A stretch of 5,882 bases of DNA. It comes from Thermoleophilaceae bacterium (GTDB lineage Bacteria; Actinomycetota; Thermoleophilia; Solirubrobacterales; Thermoleophilaceae). This document shows positions 1 to 5,612 of the stretch, one piece after another. The notes under the pieces were generated by a model. The model was not told where the DNA came from, did not search any database, and worked only from the letters and a program-made list of their open reading frames with translations. The position numbers and the translations under genes are program-made. The stretch's first letter is position 1. Every line of letters begins with the position of its first letter. The stretch spans positions 1 to 5,882 of the forward strand of contig JACCZR010000033.1 in assembly GCA_013695855.1 (NCBI GenBank), in the 5' to 3' direction.

Positions 1-924
1 GGCAACAAGCGCTTCGCCGGGTCCACCCGCCAGGCGCCGCGCTTCGCGGAGCGCGGCCTGGCCGGCGACGAGGGCTGGCTCGAGCTGCGGCTGAAGCTGA
101 TGGCCGACGCCGGGCTGGTGGGGCTGCCCAACGCCGGCAAGTCGTCCCTGCTGGCTCGCATGACCCGCGCGGCGCCGCGGGTGGCCGACTACCCGTTCAC
201 CACGCTCGAGCCGGTGCTGGGGACCATCGACGCCGACGACCGCCAACTGGTGCTGGCCGACATTCCCGGGCTGATCGAGGGCGCCAGCGCGGGCGCGGGG
301 CTCGGGCACGAGTTCCTGGCTCACGTGGAGCGCTGCCGCCTGCTGGTGCACGTGGTCGACCTATCGCCGGCCGACGGCTCCGATCCGGTCGCCAACCACG
401 CAACCGTCGAAGCAGAGCTGCGGGAGCACGGCGGTGGGCTGGCCGTCCTACCGAGGCTCGTCGCACTCTCGAAGGCGGACCTGGTGCCCGAGGACACCGT
501 CGCGACGGCGGCACAGGAGTGGAGGGCGCGGACCGGGGGCGAGGTGATCGTGACCTCGGCCGCCACCGGGCGCGGCCTCGGCGATCTGCGCGCGGCGCTG
601 TTGTCCGGCGTGCCGCAGGAGGAAGCCGGGGCGACCACGGACACGGCGGTCGAGGCCGAGCACCGGATCTACCGCCCCGGCGCCGACGGAGGCTTTCGGG
701 TGCAGCGCAAGGGCGAGCGTGCCTTCAGGGTGGAGGGCCGGGGGGTGGAGAGGCTGCTCGCCCGCCACGACCTCGGCAACGAGGAGGCGCTGCGCTACCT
801 GGAGGACCGCCTGCGCGACATCGGCGTGATCAAGGCGCTGCAGGCCGCGGGCTTCGAGCCGGGCGATGACGTGGAGATCGGTGGCACCGTCTTCGAGCTG
901 GATCCGGGCGCGCCCCTGCGGTGA
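1..924 (+). CDS. obgE: Obg/CgtA-type GTPase, 5'-truncated by window edge
   Basis: Obg is a slow GTP-hydrolysing protein that binds the 50S ribosomal subunit and acts in late ribosome assembly and growth control. The reading frame is open from base 1, so the gene begins upstream; 307 codons are visible. Residues 1-33 match the end of the glycine-rich Obg domain, which joins the G domain without a break. Visible G motifs are G1 GLPNAGKS (41-48), G2 TT (67-68) in DYPFTTLEP, G3 DIPG (87-90), G4 SKAD (157-160) and G5 SAATG (186-190). Residues about 221-302 form an OCT domain, found in Obg of many Gram-positives and actinobacteria. An internal ATG at base 100 could be mistaken for the start, but homology clearly extends upstream of it. 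The oddity is G4, where Ser replaces the usual Asn of NKxD. About 130 N-terminal residues are missing off-window. The family call is secure. Confidence 0.97.
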   Translation, partial: GNKRFAGSTRQAPRFAERGLAGDEGWLELRLKLMADAGLVGLPNAGKSSLLARMTRAAPRVADYPFTTLEPVLGTIDADDRQLVLADIPGLIEGASAGAGLGHEFLAHVERCRLLVHVVDLSPADGSDPVANHATVEAELREHGGGLAVLPRLVALSKADLVPEDTVATAAQEWRARTGGEVIVTSAATGRGLGDLRAALLSGVPQEEAGATTDTAVEAEHRIYRPGADGGFRVQRKGERAFRVEGRGVERLLARHDLGNEEALRYLEDRLRDIGVIKALQAAGFEPGDDVEIGGTVFELDPGAPLR

Positions 925-961
925 GTGGAACGAGCGAGCGCTAGGGCGCGCCGCCCGCGCG

Positions 962-967
962 TAGGGT
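962..967 (+). promoter_or_regulatory. Possible -10 box (TAGGGT) for leaderless proB
   Basis: TAGGGT fits the actinobacterial TANNNT -10 consensus and ends 6 nt before the GTG start of proB. That spacing would place the transcription start at or next to the GTG, giving a leaderless mRNA. No good Shine-Dalgarno sequence lies at the usual distance, which agrees with this. No clear -35 hexamer is visible. This is an inference from pattern only; transcription could also simply run on from obg 49 nt upstream. Confidence 0.35.
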
Positions 968-973
968 CTTCGC

Positions 974-2068
974 GTGGCCAAGATCGTCGTCAAGCTTGGG
1001 TCCAGCATCGTCGCCGACGACGCGGGCTCTGTCCGCGAGGAGGTGCTGGGGCCCGTGTGCGATCAGGTCGCCGCGCGGCACGAAGAGGGCGACTCGGTGG
1101 TGCTGGTGACCTCCGGCGCCATCGCCCGCGGCATGCGCGAGATGCGCCTCCCGATGCGTCCGTCCGCCATGGACGAGCTGCAGGCCGCCTCGGCTGTGGG
1201 GCAGGGACACCTCTATCGCGCCTACGACGACCTGCTGCGCGCCCGCGGCGTCCAGAGCGCACAGGTGCTGCTGACGTTCTTCGACCTCTCCGCGCGCACG
1301 CACTACCTCAACGCCCGCCACACCCTCGAGCGGCTGCTCGCTTGGAGCGTGGTGCCGGTGATCAACGAGAACGACACCACGACCACCGACGAGATCTCCT
1401 TCGGTGACAACGACCTGCTCGCCGCTCAGGTGGCCATCCTCTTGGGCGCCGATCTGCTGGTGCTGCTCACCGACACCGCCGGCCTGCATACGGCCGATCC
1501 TCGCCTGGATCCCACGGCGACGCTGGTTCCCGAGGTGCACGAGTTCGCCGAGCTCGAGGGCCTGGAGATCGGGATCCCCTCCTCTCCGCTGGGGTCAGGC
1601 GGCATGCGTTCGAAGGTGGTGGCCGCGGAGATGGCCACGGCGGCAGGAATTCCCGCGCAAGTGGGGTCGGGCGTCGATCCCGAGGCGGTGGCCGTCGCGC
1701 TGCGTGGGCAGCATTCGGGAACGCGCTTCCACCCGCAGCCGGGGAGGCGCGTCTCGAGCTTCAAGCTGTGGTTGAAGTACGCCAAGCCCAGCCGCGGAGT
1801 GCTCGCCGTGGACGGGGGCGCCGAGCGCGCCCTGCGCGAGCGCGGCACCAGCCTGCTTCCCGTGGGGGTGGTGAACGTCGAAGGCGAGTTCCAGGCCGGC
1901 GACGCGGTCGAGGTCCGCGGCGAGGGTCGGGCCATCGGCAAGGGAATCGTCAACTACTCCGCTCTCGAGCTGAGACGGATCAGGGGCATGAAGACCGCCG
2001 ACGTGCAAGGGCTGCTGCCGCGGGCGGTCGACGAAGCCGTCCACCGGGACTACTTCGTGCTCGAATAG
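974..2068 (+). CDS. proB: Glutamate 5-kinase
   Basis: ProB phosphorylates L-glutamate with ATP to gamma-glutamyl phosphate, the first and rate-setting step of proline synthesis in the cytosol. The product is 364 aa, close to the E. coli enzyme length. An amino-acid kinase domain (about 1-255) shows KLGSS with K7, VTSGAI (45-50), NEND (131-134), GDND (144-147), LLTDTAGL (164-171) and GSGGMRSK with K214. A PUA domain follows (about 272-345). Aligned by hand to E. coli ProB with an offset of 3, the proline-sensing residues D107 and E143 correspond to D104 and E140, so feedback inhibition by proline is expected. The GTG at 974 is chosen because MAKIVVKLGSS begins the family's first strand directly. 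It lies 49 nt after obg. Its usual partner proA is present but displaced by an intervening dehydrogenase gene. Confidence 0.97.
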   Translation: MAKIVVKLGSSIVADDAGSVREEVLGPVCDQVAARHEEGDSVVLVTSGAIARGMREMRLPMRPSAMDELQAASAVGQGHLYRAYDDLLRARGVQSAQVLLTFFDLSARTHYLNARHTLERLLAWSVVPVINENDTTTTDEISFGDNDLLAAQVAILLGADLLVLLTDTAGLHTADPRLDPTATLVPEVHEFAELEGLEIGIPSSPLGSGGMRSKVVAAEMATAAGIPAQVGSGVDPEAVAVALRGQHSGTRFHPQPGRRVSSFKLWLKYAKPSRGVLAVDGGAERALRERGTSLLPVGVVNVEGEFQAGDAVEVRGEGRAIGKGIVNYSALELRRIRGMKTADVQGLLPRAVDEAVHRDYFVLE

Positions 2069-2092
2069 CCGTTTCGCGACGCCCTGCTCGGG

Positions 2093-2098
2093 TATCCC
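2093..2098 (+). promoter_or_regulatory. Possible weak -10 box (TATCCC) before the leader ORF
   Basis: GGGTATCCC at 2090-2098 resembles the GGGTACCC before proA, and the box ends 6 nt before an ATG at 2105. This is the same geometry as at proB. The last base is C instead of the consensus T, and no clear -35 is seen. If real, it would give the dehydrogenase its own promoter with a leaderless micro-ORF in front. Low confidence. Confidence 0.22.
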
Positions 2099-2104
2099 GC
2101 CGCC

Positions 2105-2134
2105 ATGAGCGGACTCTTGAGGTGGCGCGGGTGA
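2105..2134 (+). CDS. Putative 9-codon leader micro-ORF (MSGLLRWRG)
   Basis: ATG at 2105 opens a nine-codon frame, MSGLLRWRG, ending in TGA at 2132-2134. That stop overlaps the GTG start of the downstream dehydrogenase in a GTGA arrangement. The dehydrogenase ribosome binding site (GAGGTG, 2119-2124) lies inside the micro-ORF. A ribosome finishing the short peptide would be placed to re-initiate on the dehydrogenase, or would occlude its binding site. The sequence shows only the frame and the overlap. Translation, regulation and peptide function are conjecture, and a chance ATG is quite possible in a 62-nt gap. Confidence 0.25.
   Translation: MSGLLRWRG
2119..2124 (+). promoter_or_regulatory. 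Shine-Dalgarno site fixing the dehydrogenase start
   Basis: GAGGTG is the best ribosome binding site in the window. Its GAGG core ends 8 nt before the GTG at 2131. That supports 2131 over the in-frame GTG at 2122, which overlaps the site itself, and over far-upstream starts lying inside proB. Confidence 0.6.
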
Positions 2135-3312
2135 AGGCATTGGCATGGCACGGAAAGCAGGACGTGAGAGTCGATGACGTCCCTGATCCGGCCATCGAGC
2201 AGCCCACCGACGCGATCGTCCGCATCACCTCGACCGGCCTGTGCGGCTCGGATCTGCACCTGTACAACGTCCTCGGTCCGTTCTTGACCGAGGGCGACAT
2301 CCTCGGCCACGAGCCGATGGGGGTGATCGAGGAGGTCGGGCCAGACGTCACAGAGGTCAAGGCGGGCGACCGTGTGGTGATCCCGTTCAACGTCTCCTGC
2401 CAGGACTGCTGGATGTGCAACCAGGGCCTGCACTCGCAGTGCGAGACCAGCCAGGTGCGCGACCAGGGCATGGGTGGGTCGCTGTTCGGCTTCACCAAGC
2501 TCTACGGGCAGGTGCCCGGCGGCCAGGCCGAGCTCCTGCGGGTTCCCTTCGCCAACAAGCTGCCGATCAAGGTGCCCGACGGGCCCCCCGACGACCGCTT
2601 CCTGTTTCTCTCCGACGTTCTGCCCACGTCGTGGCAGGGGGTCCAGTACGCGGGTGTTCCCGACGGCGGCAGCGTCACCGTGCTCGGCCTCGGCCCCATC
2701 GGCGACATGAGCTCCCGGATCGCGATGCACCGCGGCTACCGGGTCATCGGTGTCGATCGCGTGCCAGAGCGCCTCGAGCGCGCTCGCCTCAACGGGGTCG
2801 AGGTGCTCAACCTCGACGACCACAAGGGCGACCTCGCCGAGGTCATCCGCGGGATGACCGAGGGACGGGGCACCGACGCGGTGATCGACGCCGTGGGCAT
2901 GGAGGCGCACGGAGCGCCGATCGGCGAGCTCGCTCAGAAGATCACCGGCCTGCTGCCGGACTCGATCGCCGCGAAGCTGATGCAGACCGCCGGGGTCGAC
3001 CGGATGAGCGCCCTGTACATGGCCATCGACGTCGTTCGCCGGGGCGGCACGATCTCGCTGAGCGGTGTCTACGGCGGCATGGCCGACCCGATGCCGATGC
3101 TCACCCTGTTCGACAAGCAGATCCAGCTGCGCATGGGGCAGGCCAACGTGTGGAACTGGGTGGAGGACATCTTGCCGCTGCTCACCGACGACGATCCTCT
3201 GGGCGTGGACAGCTTCGCCACTCACAAGGTGCCGCTGGCCGAGGCTGCGCAGGCCTACGAGACCTTCCAGGACAAGAAGGACGGCGCAGTGAAGATGGTG
3301 TTCCAGCCGTAG
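2131..3312 (+). CDS. Zinc-dependent alcohol dehydrogenase, formaldehyde dehydrogenase-like
   Basis: This is a medium-chain dehydrogenase/reductase expected to oxidise an alcohol, or an aldehyde adduct, with NAD(P)+; the substrate cannot be told from sequence. The product is 393 aa. Residues 1-150 form the GroES-like catalytic domain, with catalytic-zinc ligands C38 and H60-E61 and all four structural-zinc cysteines C90, C93, C96 and C104. The Rossmann fold starts at VLGLGPIG (184-191), and D209 ends strand two, which favours NAD+ over NADP+. The segment around 225-305, longer than in simple alcohol dehydrogenases, and the ending DGAVKMVFQP fit the FDH-like subgroup often annotated as glutathione-dependent formaldehyde dehydrogenase-like. 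It starts 62 nt after proB and ends 49 nt before proA, so it splits the proBA pair. Codon and base use match its neighbours, with no sign of recent transfer. An apparent 121-aa N-terminal extension into proB is a frame artefact. Confidence 0.93.
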   Translation: MKALAWHGKQDVRVDDVPDPAIEQPTDAIVRITSTGLCGSDLHLYNVLGPFLTEGDILGHEPMGVIEEVGPDVTEVKAGDRVVIPFNVSCQDCWMCNQGLHSQCETSQVRDQGMGGSLFGFTKLYGQVPGGQAELLRVPFANKLPIKVPDGPPDDRFLFLSDVLPTSWQGVQYAGVPDGGSVTVLGLGPIGDMSSRIAMHRGYRVIGVDRVPERLERARLNGVEVLNLDDHKGDLAEVIRGMTEGRGTDAVIDAVGMEAHGAPIGELAQKITGLLPDSIAAKLMQTAGVDRMSALYMAIDVVRRGGTISLSGVYGGMADPMPMLTLFDKQIQLRMGQANVWNWVEDILPLLTDDDPLGVDSFATHKVPLAEAAQAYETFQDKKDGAVKMVFQP

Positions 3313-3334
3313 GCATCCAGGCGCCGCGGTGCTG

Positions 3335-3360
3335 GGGGAGAGGGCGGGTACCCTCTCCTC
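3335..3360 (+). promoter_or_regulatory. Inverted repeat directly upstream of proA
   Basis: Bases 3337-3344 (GGAGAGGG without its first base extended to 8 nt as GGAGAGGG) pair perfectly with 3351-3358 (CCCTCTCC). A G-T pair and one more G-C pair extend the arms to 3335 and 3360, around a 6-nt loop CGGGTA. The right arm overlaps the putative -10 box of proA and ends 1 nt before its ATG. It could be an operator if the mRNA is leaderless, or an RNA hairpin near the start if transcription comes from upstream. There is no T-run, so it does not look like an intrinsic terminator of the dehydrogenase gene. Confidence 0.45.
3349..3354 (+). promoter_or_regulatory. Possible -10 box (TACCCT) for leaderless proA
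   Basis: TACCCT fits TANNNT and ends 7 nt before the proA ATG at 3362, so transcription would start at or beside the initiation codon. The nearest purine-rich Shine-Dalgarno-like run (3334-3344) ends 17 nt before the ATG, too far for normal use, which favours leaderless initiation. No convincing -35 element is visible. The box lies inside the inverted repeat. Confidence 0.4.
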
Positions 3361-3361
3361 G

Positions 3362-4633
3362 ATGGCCGCCACCGCCCAGTCGGTAGCCGAGGTCTGCACG
3401 GAGGCGCGGGCGGCTTCGCTGGCTCTGGCGCGGCTCGACACGGCGACCAAGGACGCCGCGCTGGAGGCCATGGCGCTCGCGCTCACCGACCGCTCCGAGG
3501 AGATCCTCGAGGCCAACGCCCGCGACGTGGAGGCCGGCGCCCAGGCGGGACTGACACCTGCGCTGGTCGACCGCCTCACGCTCACCGAGCAGCGGCTCGA
3601 GGGCATAGCGGCCGATGTCCTGGCGATCCGCGCGCTGGCCGACCCCGTGGGGGAGACCATCGACGGTCGCCGGCTGCAGTCCGGCCTCGACCTGCGCCGC
3701 GTGCGCGTGCCGCTGGGGGTGGTGGCGGTGGTCTACGAGGCGCGGCCCAACGTGACGATCGACTGCTCGGCGCTGTGCCTGAAGTCGGGCAACGCCATCG
3801 TGCTGCGCGGCTCTTCGATGGCCGCCCACTCGAACGCGGTGCTGGCATCGGTGGCCCGCGGCGCGCTGGTCGCGGCGGGCATCCCCGACGCCGCCATCTC
3901 GCCCGTTTCTGGCGGCGACCGCGACGAGCTGGCCCAGATCGCCACACAGGAGGGCCTGATCGATCTCGTCATCCCTCGCGGAGGCGAGGGCCTGAAGGCC
4001 GCGCTCACCGAGCACGCCACCGTGCCGGTGATGTACGCGGCGTCGGGCAACTGCCACGTCTACGTGGACGCCACGGCCCACCTCGACGACGCGGTGGCCA
4101 TCGCTTTGAACGCGAAGGTCCAGCGCCCGGGCGTGTGCAACGCCATGGAGACGCTGCTGGTGCACGCCGACGTCGCGCCCGCCTTCCTGCCGCGGGTGTT
4201 GAGCGAGTTGCGCGAGTCGGGCGTGGAGCTGCGGGTGGACGGTCGGGCACGCTCGCTGGCCGGCCCGATGGCCGACACCCTCGGCGTGGCCGACGAGGAG
4301 GACTGGGCGACCGAGTACCTGGCGCTGATCTGCGCCGTGCGGGTGGTCGACTCGGTCGAGGACGCGATCGAGCACGTCAATCGCTACGGCAGCGGCCACT
4401 CCGAGGCGATCCTCACCGGCTCCACCGACGCCGCGCGTGCCTTCACGGCCGGCGTGGACGCGGCCTGCGTGTACGTGAACGCCTCCACCCGCTTCACCGA
4501 TGGCGGGGTGTTCGGCATGGGTGCCGAGATCGGCAACTCGACCCAGAAGCTGCACGCCCGCGGCCCGATCGGGCTGCGCGAGCTGACCACCTACAGGTAC
4601 GTGATCGAGGGCTCGGGACAGGTACGCCCCTGA
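3362..4633 (+). CDS. proA: Glutamate-5-semialdehyde dehydrogenase (gamma-glutamyl phosphate reductase)
   Basis: ProA reduces the gamma-glutamyl phosphate made by ProB to glutamate-5-semialdehyde using NADPH; the product cyclises on the way to proline. The protein is 423 aa and has the aldehyde-dehydrogenase fold. Visible family blocks are RVPLGVVAVVYEARPNVT (115-132), KSGNAIVLRG (141-150), IPRGGEGL (204-211), and QRPGVCNAMETLLVH (254-268) holding the catalytic Cys259. The C-terminal block around 385-404 contains STQKLHARGPIG. The start at 3362 fits the usual N-terminus; a GTG at 3329 would add 11 residues of no family character and cover the inverted repeat. Asn392 stands where Ile is common (EIGIST), probably a lineage variant. 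The stop overlaps the next gene by 4 nt, so proA heads an overlapping cluster with nadD, rsfS and the last gene. Confidence 0.97.
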   Translation: MAATAQSVAEVCTEARAASLALARLDTATKDAALEAMALALTDRSEEILEANARDVEAGAQAGLTPALVDRLTLTEQRLEGIAADVLAIRALADPVGETIDGRRLQSGLDLRRVRVPLGVVAVVYEARPNVTIDCSALCLKSGNAIVLRGSSMAAHSNAVLASVARGALVAAGIPDAAISPVSGGDRDELAQIATQEGLIDLVIPRGGEGLKAALTEHATVPVMYAASGNCHVYVDATAHLDDAVAIALNAKVQRPGVCNAMETLLVHADVAPAFLPRVLSELRESGVELRVDGRARSLAGPMADTLGVADEEDWATEYLALICAVRVVDSVEDAIEHVNRYGSGHSEAILTGSTDAARAFTAGVDAACVYVNASTRFTDGGVFGMGAEIGNSTQKLHARGPIGLRELTTYRYVIEGSGQVRP

Positions 4634-5259
4634 CGGCCCGGCGGCGAGTCGGCCTGTTCGGCGGGGCCTTCAACCCGCCCCACATCGGCCACCTGGTGTG
4701 CGCGGCCGAGGCGCGCGCGCAGCTCGGCCTCGACCAGGTGATGGTGGTGCCGATGGGCCAGGCGCCCCACAGGACGCTCGAGTACGACCCGGGGCCCGAC
4801 GTGCGTTTCGAGCTCTGCGAGCTGGCCTGCGTGGGCGAGGAGGGCCTCGAGGTATCGAGGGCCGAGCTCGACCGAAGCGGTCCGTCCTACACGTCAGACA
4901 CTCTGAAGGCGTGGCGAGAGCAGGCCCCCGAGGACGAGCTGGTGGTGCTGCTGGGCGGCGACCAGGCCGCGGCGCTGCCGAGCTGGCACGAGCCCGAGAC
5001 CGTGCTCTCGCTCGCGACCGTGGCGGTGGTCGAGCGGGAAGGATACGAGGCCGTCCACGTGCGCGATCGGATCTCAGCCCTGGCCGGGGCGGAGGCCGTC
5101 GAGTTCTTCGACATGCCCCGTCTCGACGTGTCCTCGACGCTCGTGCGCGAGCGGGCGCGCGCCGGAAGGCCGCTGCGCCACCTGGTGCCTGACCCGGTTC
5201 TGGAGGCGATGGCCGCCCGGGGGCTGTACGGATTGCGGACACCGGCGGGCGCGCGATGA
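4630..5259 (+). CDS. nadD: Nicotinate-nucleotide adenylyltransferase, probable CTG start
   Basis: NadD transfers AMP from ATP to nicotinate mononucleotide, giving deamido-NAD+, the precursor of NAD+. From CTG 4630 the product is 209 aa, normal for the family. The nucleotidyltransferase motif GGAFNPPHIGH lies at 11-21, PSYTSDTL at 85-92, GGDQ at 109-112, and the second nucleotide-binding motif VSSTLVR at 167-173. The start is unusual. In this frame no ATG, GTG or TTG lies close upstream of the motif, and the next GTG downstream (in LVCAAEA) would remove it. CTG at 4630 sits in a CTGA overlap with the proA stop, six residues before the first strand, and GGGACAGG (4615-4622) may act as a weak ribosome binding site 7 nt upstream. 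Translation is probably coupled to proA. A start error caused by a base miscall is the alternative. The function is secure; the start is moderately so. Confidence 0.93.
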   Translation: MTARRRVGLFGGAFNPPHIGHLVCAAEARAQLGLDQVMVVPMGQAPHRTLEYDPGPDVRFELCELACVGEEGLEVSRAELDRSGPSYTSDTLKAWREQAPEDELVVLLGGDQAAALPSWHEPETVLSLATVAVVEREGYEAVHVRDRISALAGAEAVEFFDMPRLDVSSTLVRERARAGRPLRHLVPDPVLEAMAARGLYGLRTPAGAR

Positions 5260-5612
5260 GCGCGGCGGACCTGAGCTCGGCGGCCCTGGCCGAGCGGATC
5301 GCGGAGTTGGCGGCCGACCGCAAGGCGATCGACGTGCGCATGCTCGACGTCCGCGAGGTGGTCTCCTACACCGACTGGTTCGTGATCTGCTCGGGCAACA
5401 CCGAGCGCCAGGCGCGGGCGATCCGCGACGCGATCTACCAGGGCCTGAAGGACGACGGCCTGCTGCCCCGCCGGGCCGAGGGCGAGCGGGAGGCCCGCTG
5501 GAGCCTGCTCGACTACCTCGACTGCGTGGTGCACGTCTTCACGCCCGAGGCGCGCGAGTACTACCGCCTCGAGCAGCTCTGGGGCGAGGTCCCGGCGAGG
5601 TCGGTGGGATGA
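5256..5612 (+). CDS. rsfS: Ribosomal silencing factor RsfS (Iojap/YbeB family)
   Basis: RsfS binds ribosomal protein uL14 on the 50S subunit and blocks joining with the 30S, lowering translation in starvation. The product is 118 aa, typical of the family. Recognisable blocks are DVREVVSYTDWFVICSGNTERQ (31-52 region), then EGEREARWSLLDYLDCVVHVFTP (about 75-97), ending in EYYRLEQLW. The conserved aspartates and the W-LLDY-D-VVHVF strand are all present. ATG at 5256 overlaps the nadD stop as ATGA, and nadD-rsfS is a very common pair across bacteria. A weak GGCGGG at 5244-5249 precedes the start, so translational coupling is likely. Older annotations of this family as a plant-Iojap homologue describe the same protein. 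Confidence 0.96.
   Translation: MSAADLSSAALAERIAELAADRKAIDVRMLDVREVVSYTDWFVICSGNTERQARAIRDAIYQGLKDDGLLPRRAEGEREARWSLLDYLDCVVHVFTPEAREYYRLEQLWGEVPARSVG

Noticed and set aside
100..102. ATG at 100 as the obg start
   Set aside because: Codons 1-33 in the same frame continue the family homology into the Obg domain, so this is an internal Met.
921..944. Seven-codon GTG frame (VSGTSER) overlapping the obg stop
   Set aside because: It is not linked to the proB start, has no supporting site, and such short frames arise by chance.
944..956. Possible hairpin GGGC-GCGCC-GCCC after obg as a terminator
   Set aside because: Only four pairs and no T-run; typical of chance pairing in G+C-rich DNA.
1768..2130. 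Possible 121-residue N-terminal extension of the dehydrogenase
   Set aside because: It overlaps the end of proB out of frame, is Arg-rich without family similarity, and the good ribosome binding site and family N-terminus point to 2131.
2050..3660. Long minus-strand open frame of 536 codons opposite the dehydrogenase and proA
   Set aside because: It has no recognisable motifs, is rich in His, Arg, Ala and Val as expected for a shadow frame in G+C-rich DNA, and lies opposite clear genes.
3182..4555. Minus-strand open frame of 457 codons opposite proA
   Set aside because: Low-complexity composition and complete overlap with the well-conserved proA; a frame artefact.
3775..4629. Possible long N-terminal extension of NadD
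   Set aside because: It is the out-of-frame shadow of proA, Arg-rich and without any motif; NadD family proteins begin just before the GGxFxPxHxGH strand.
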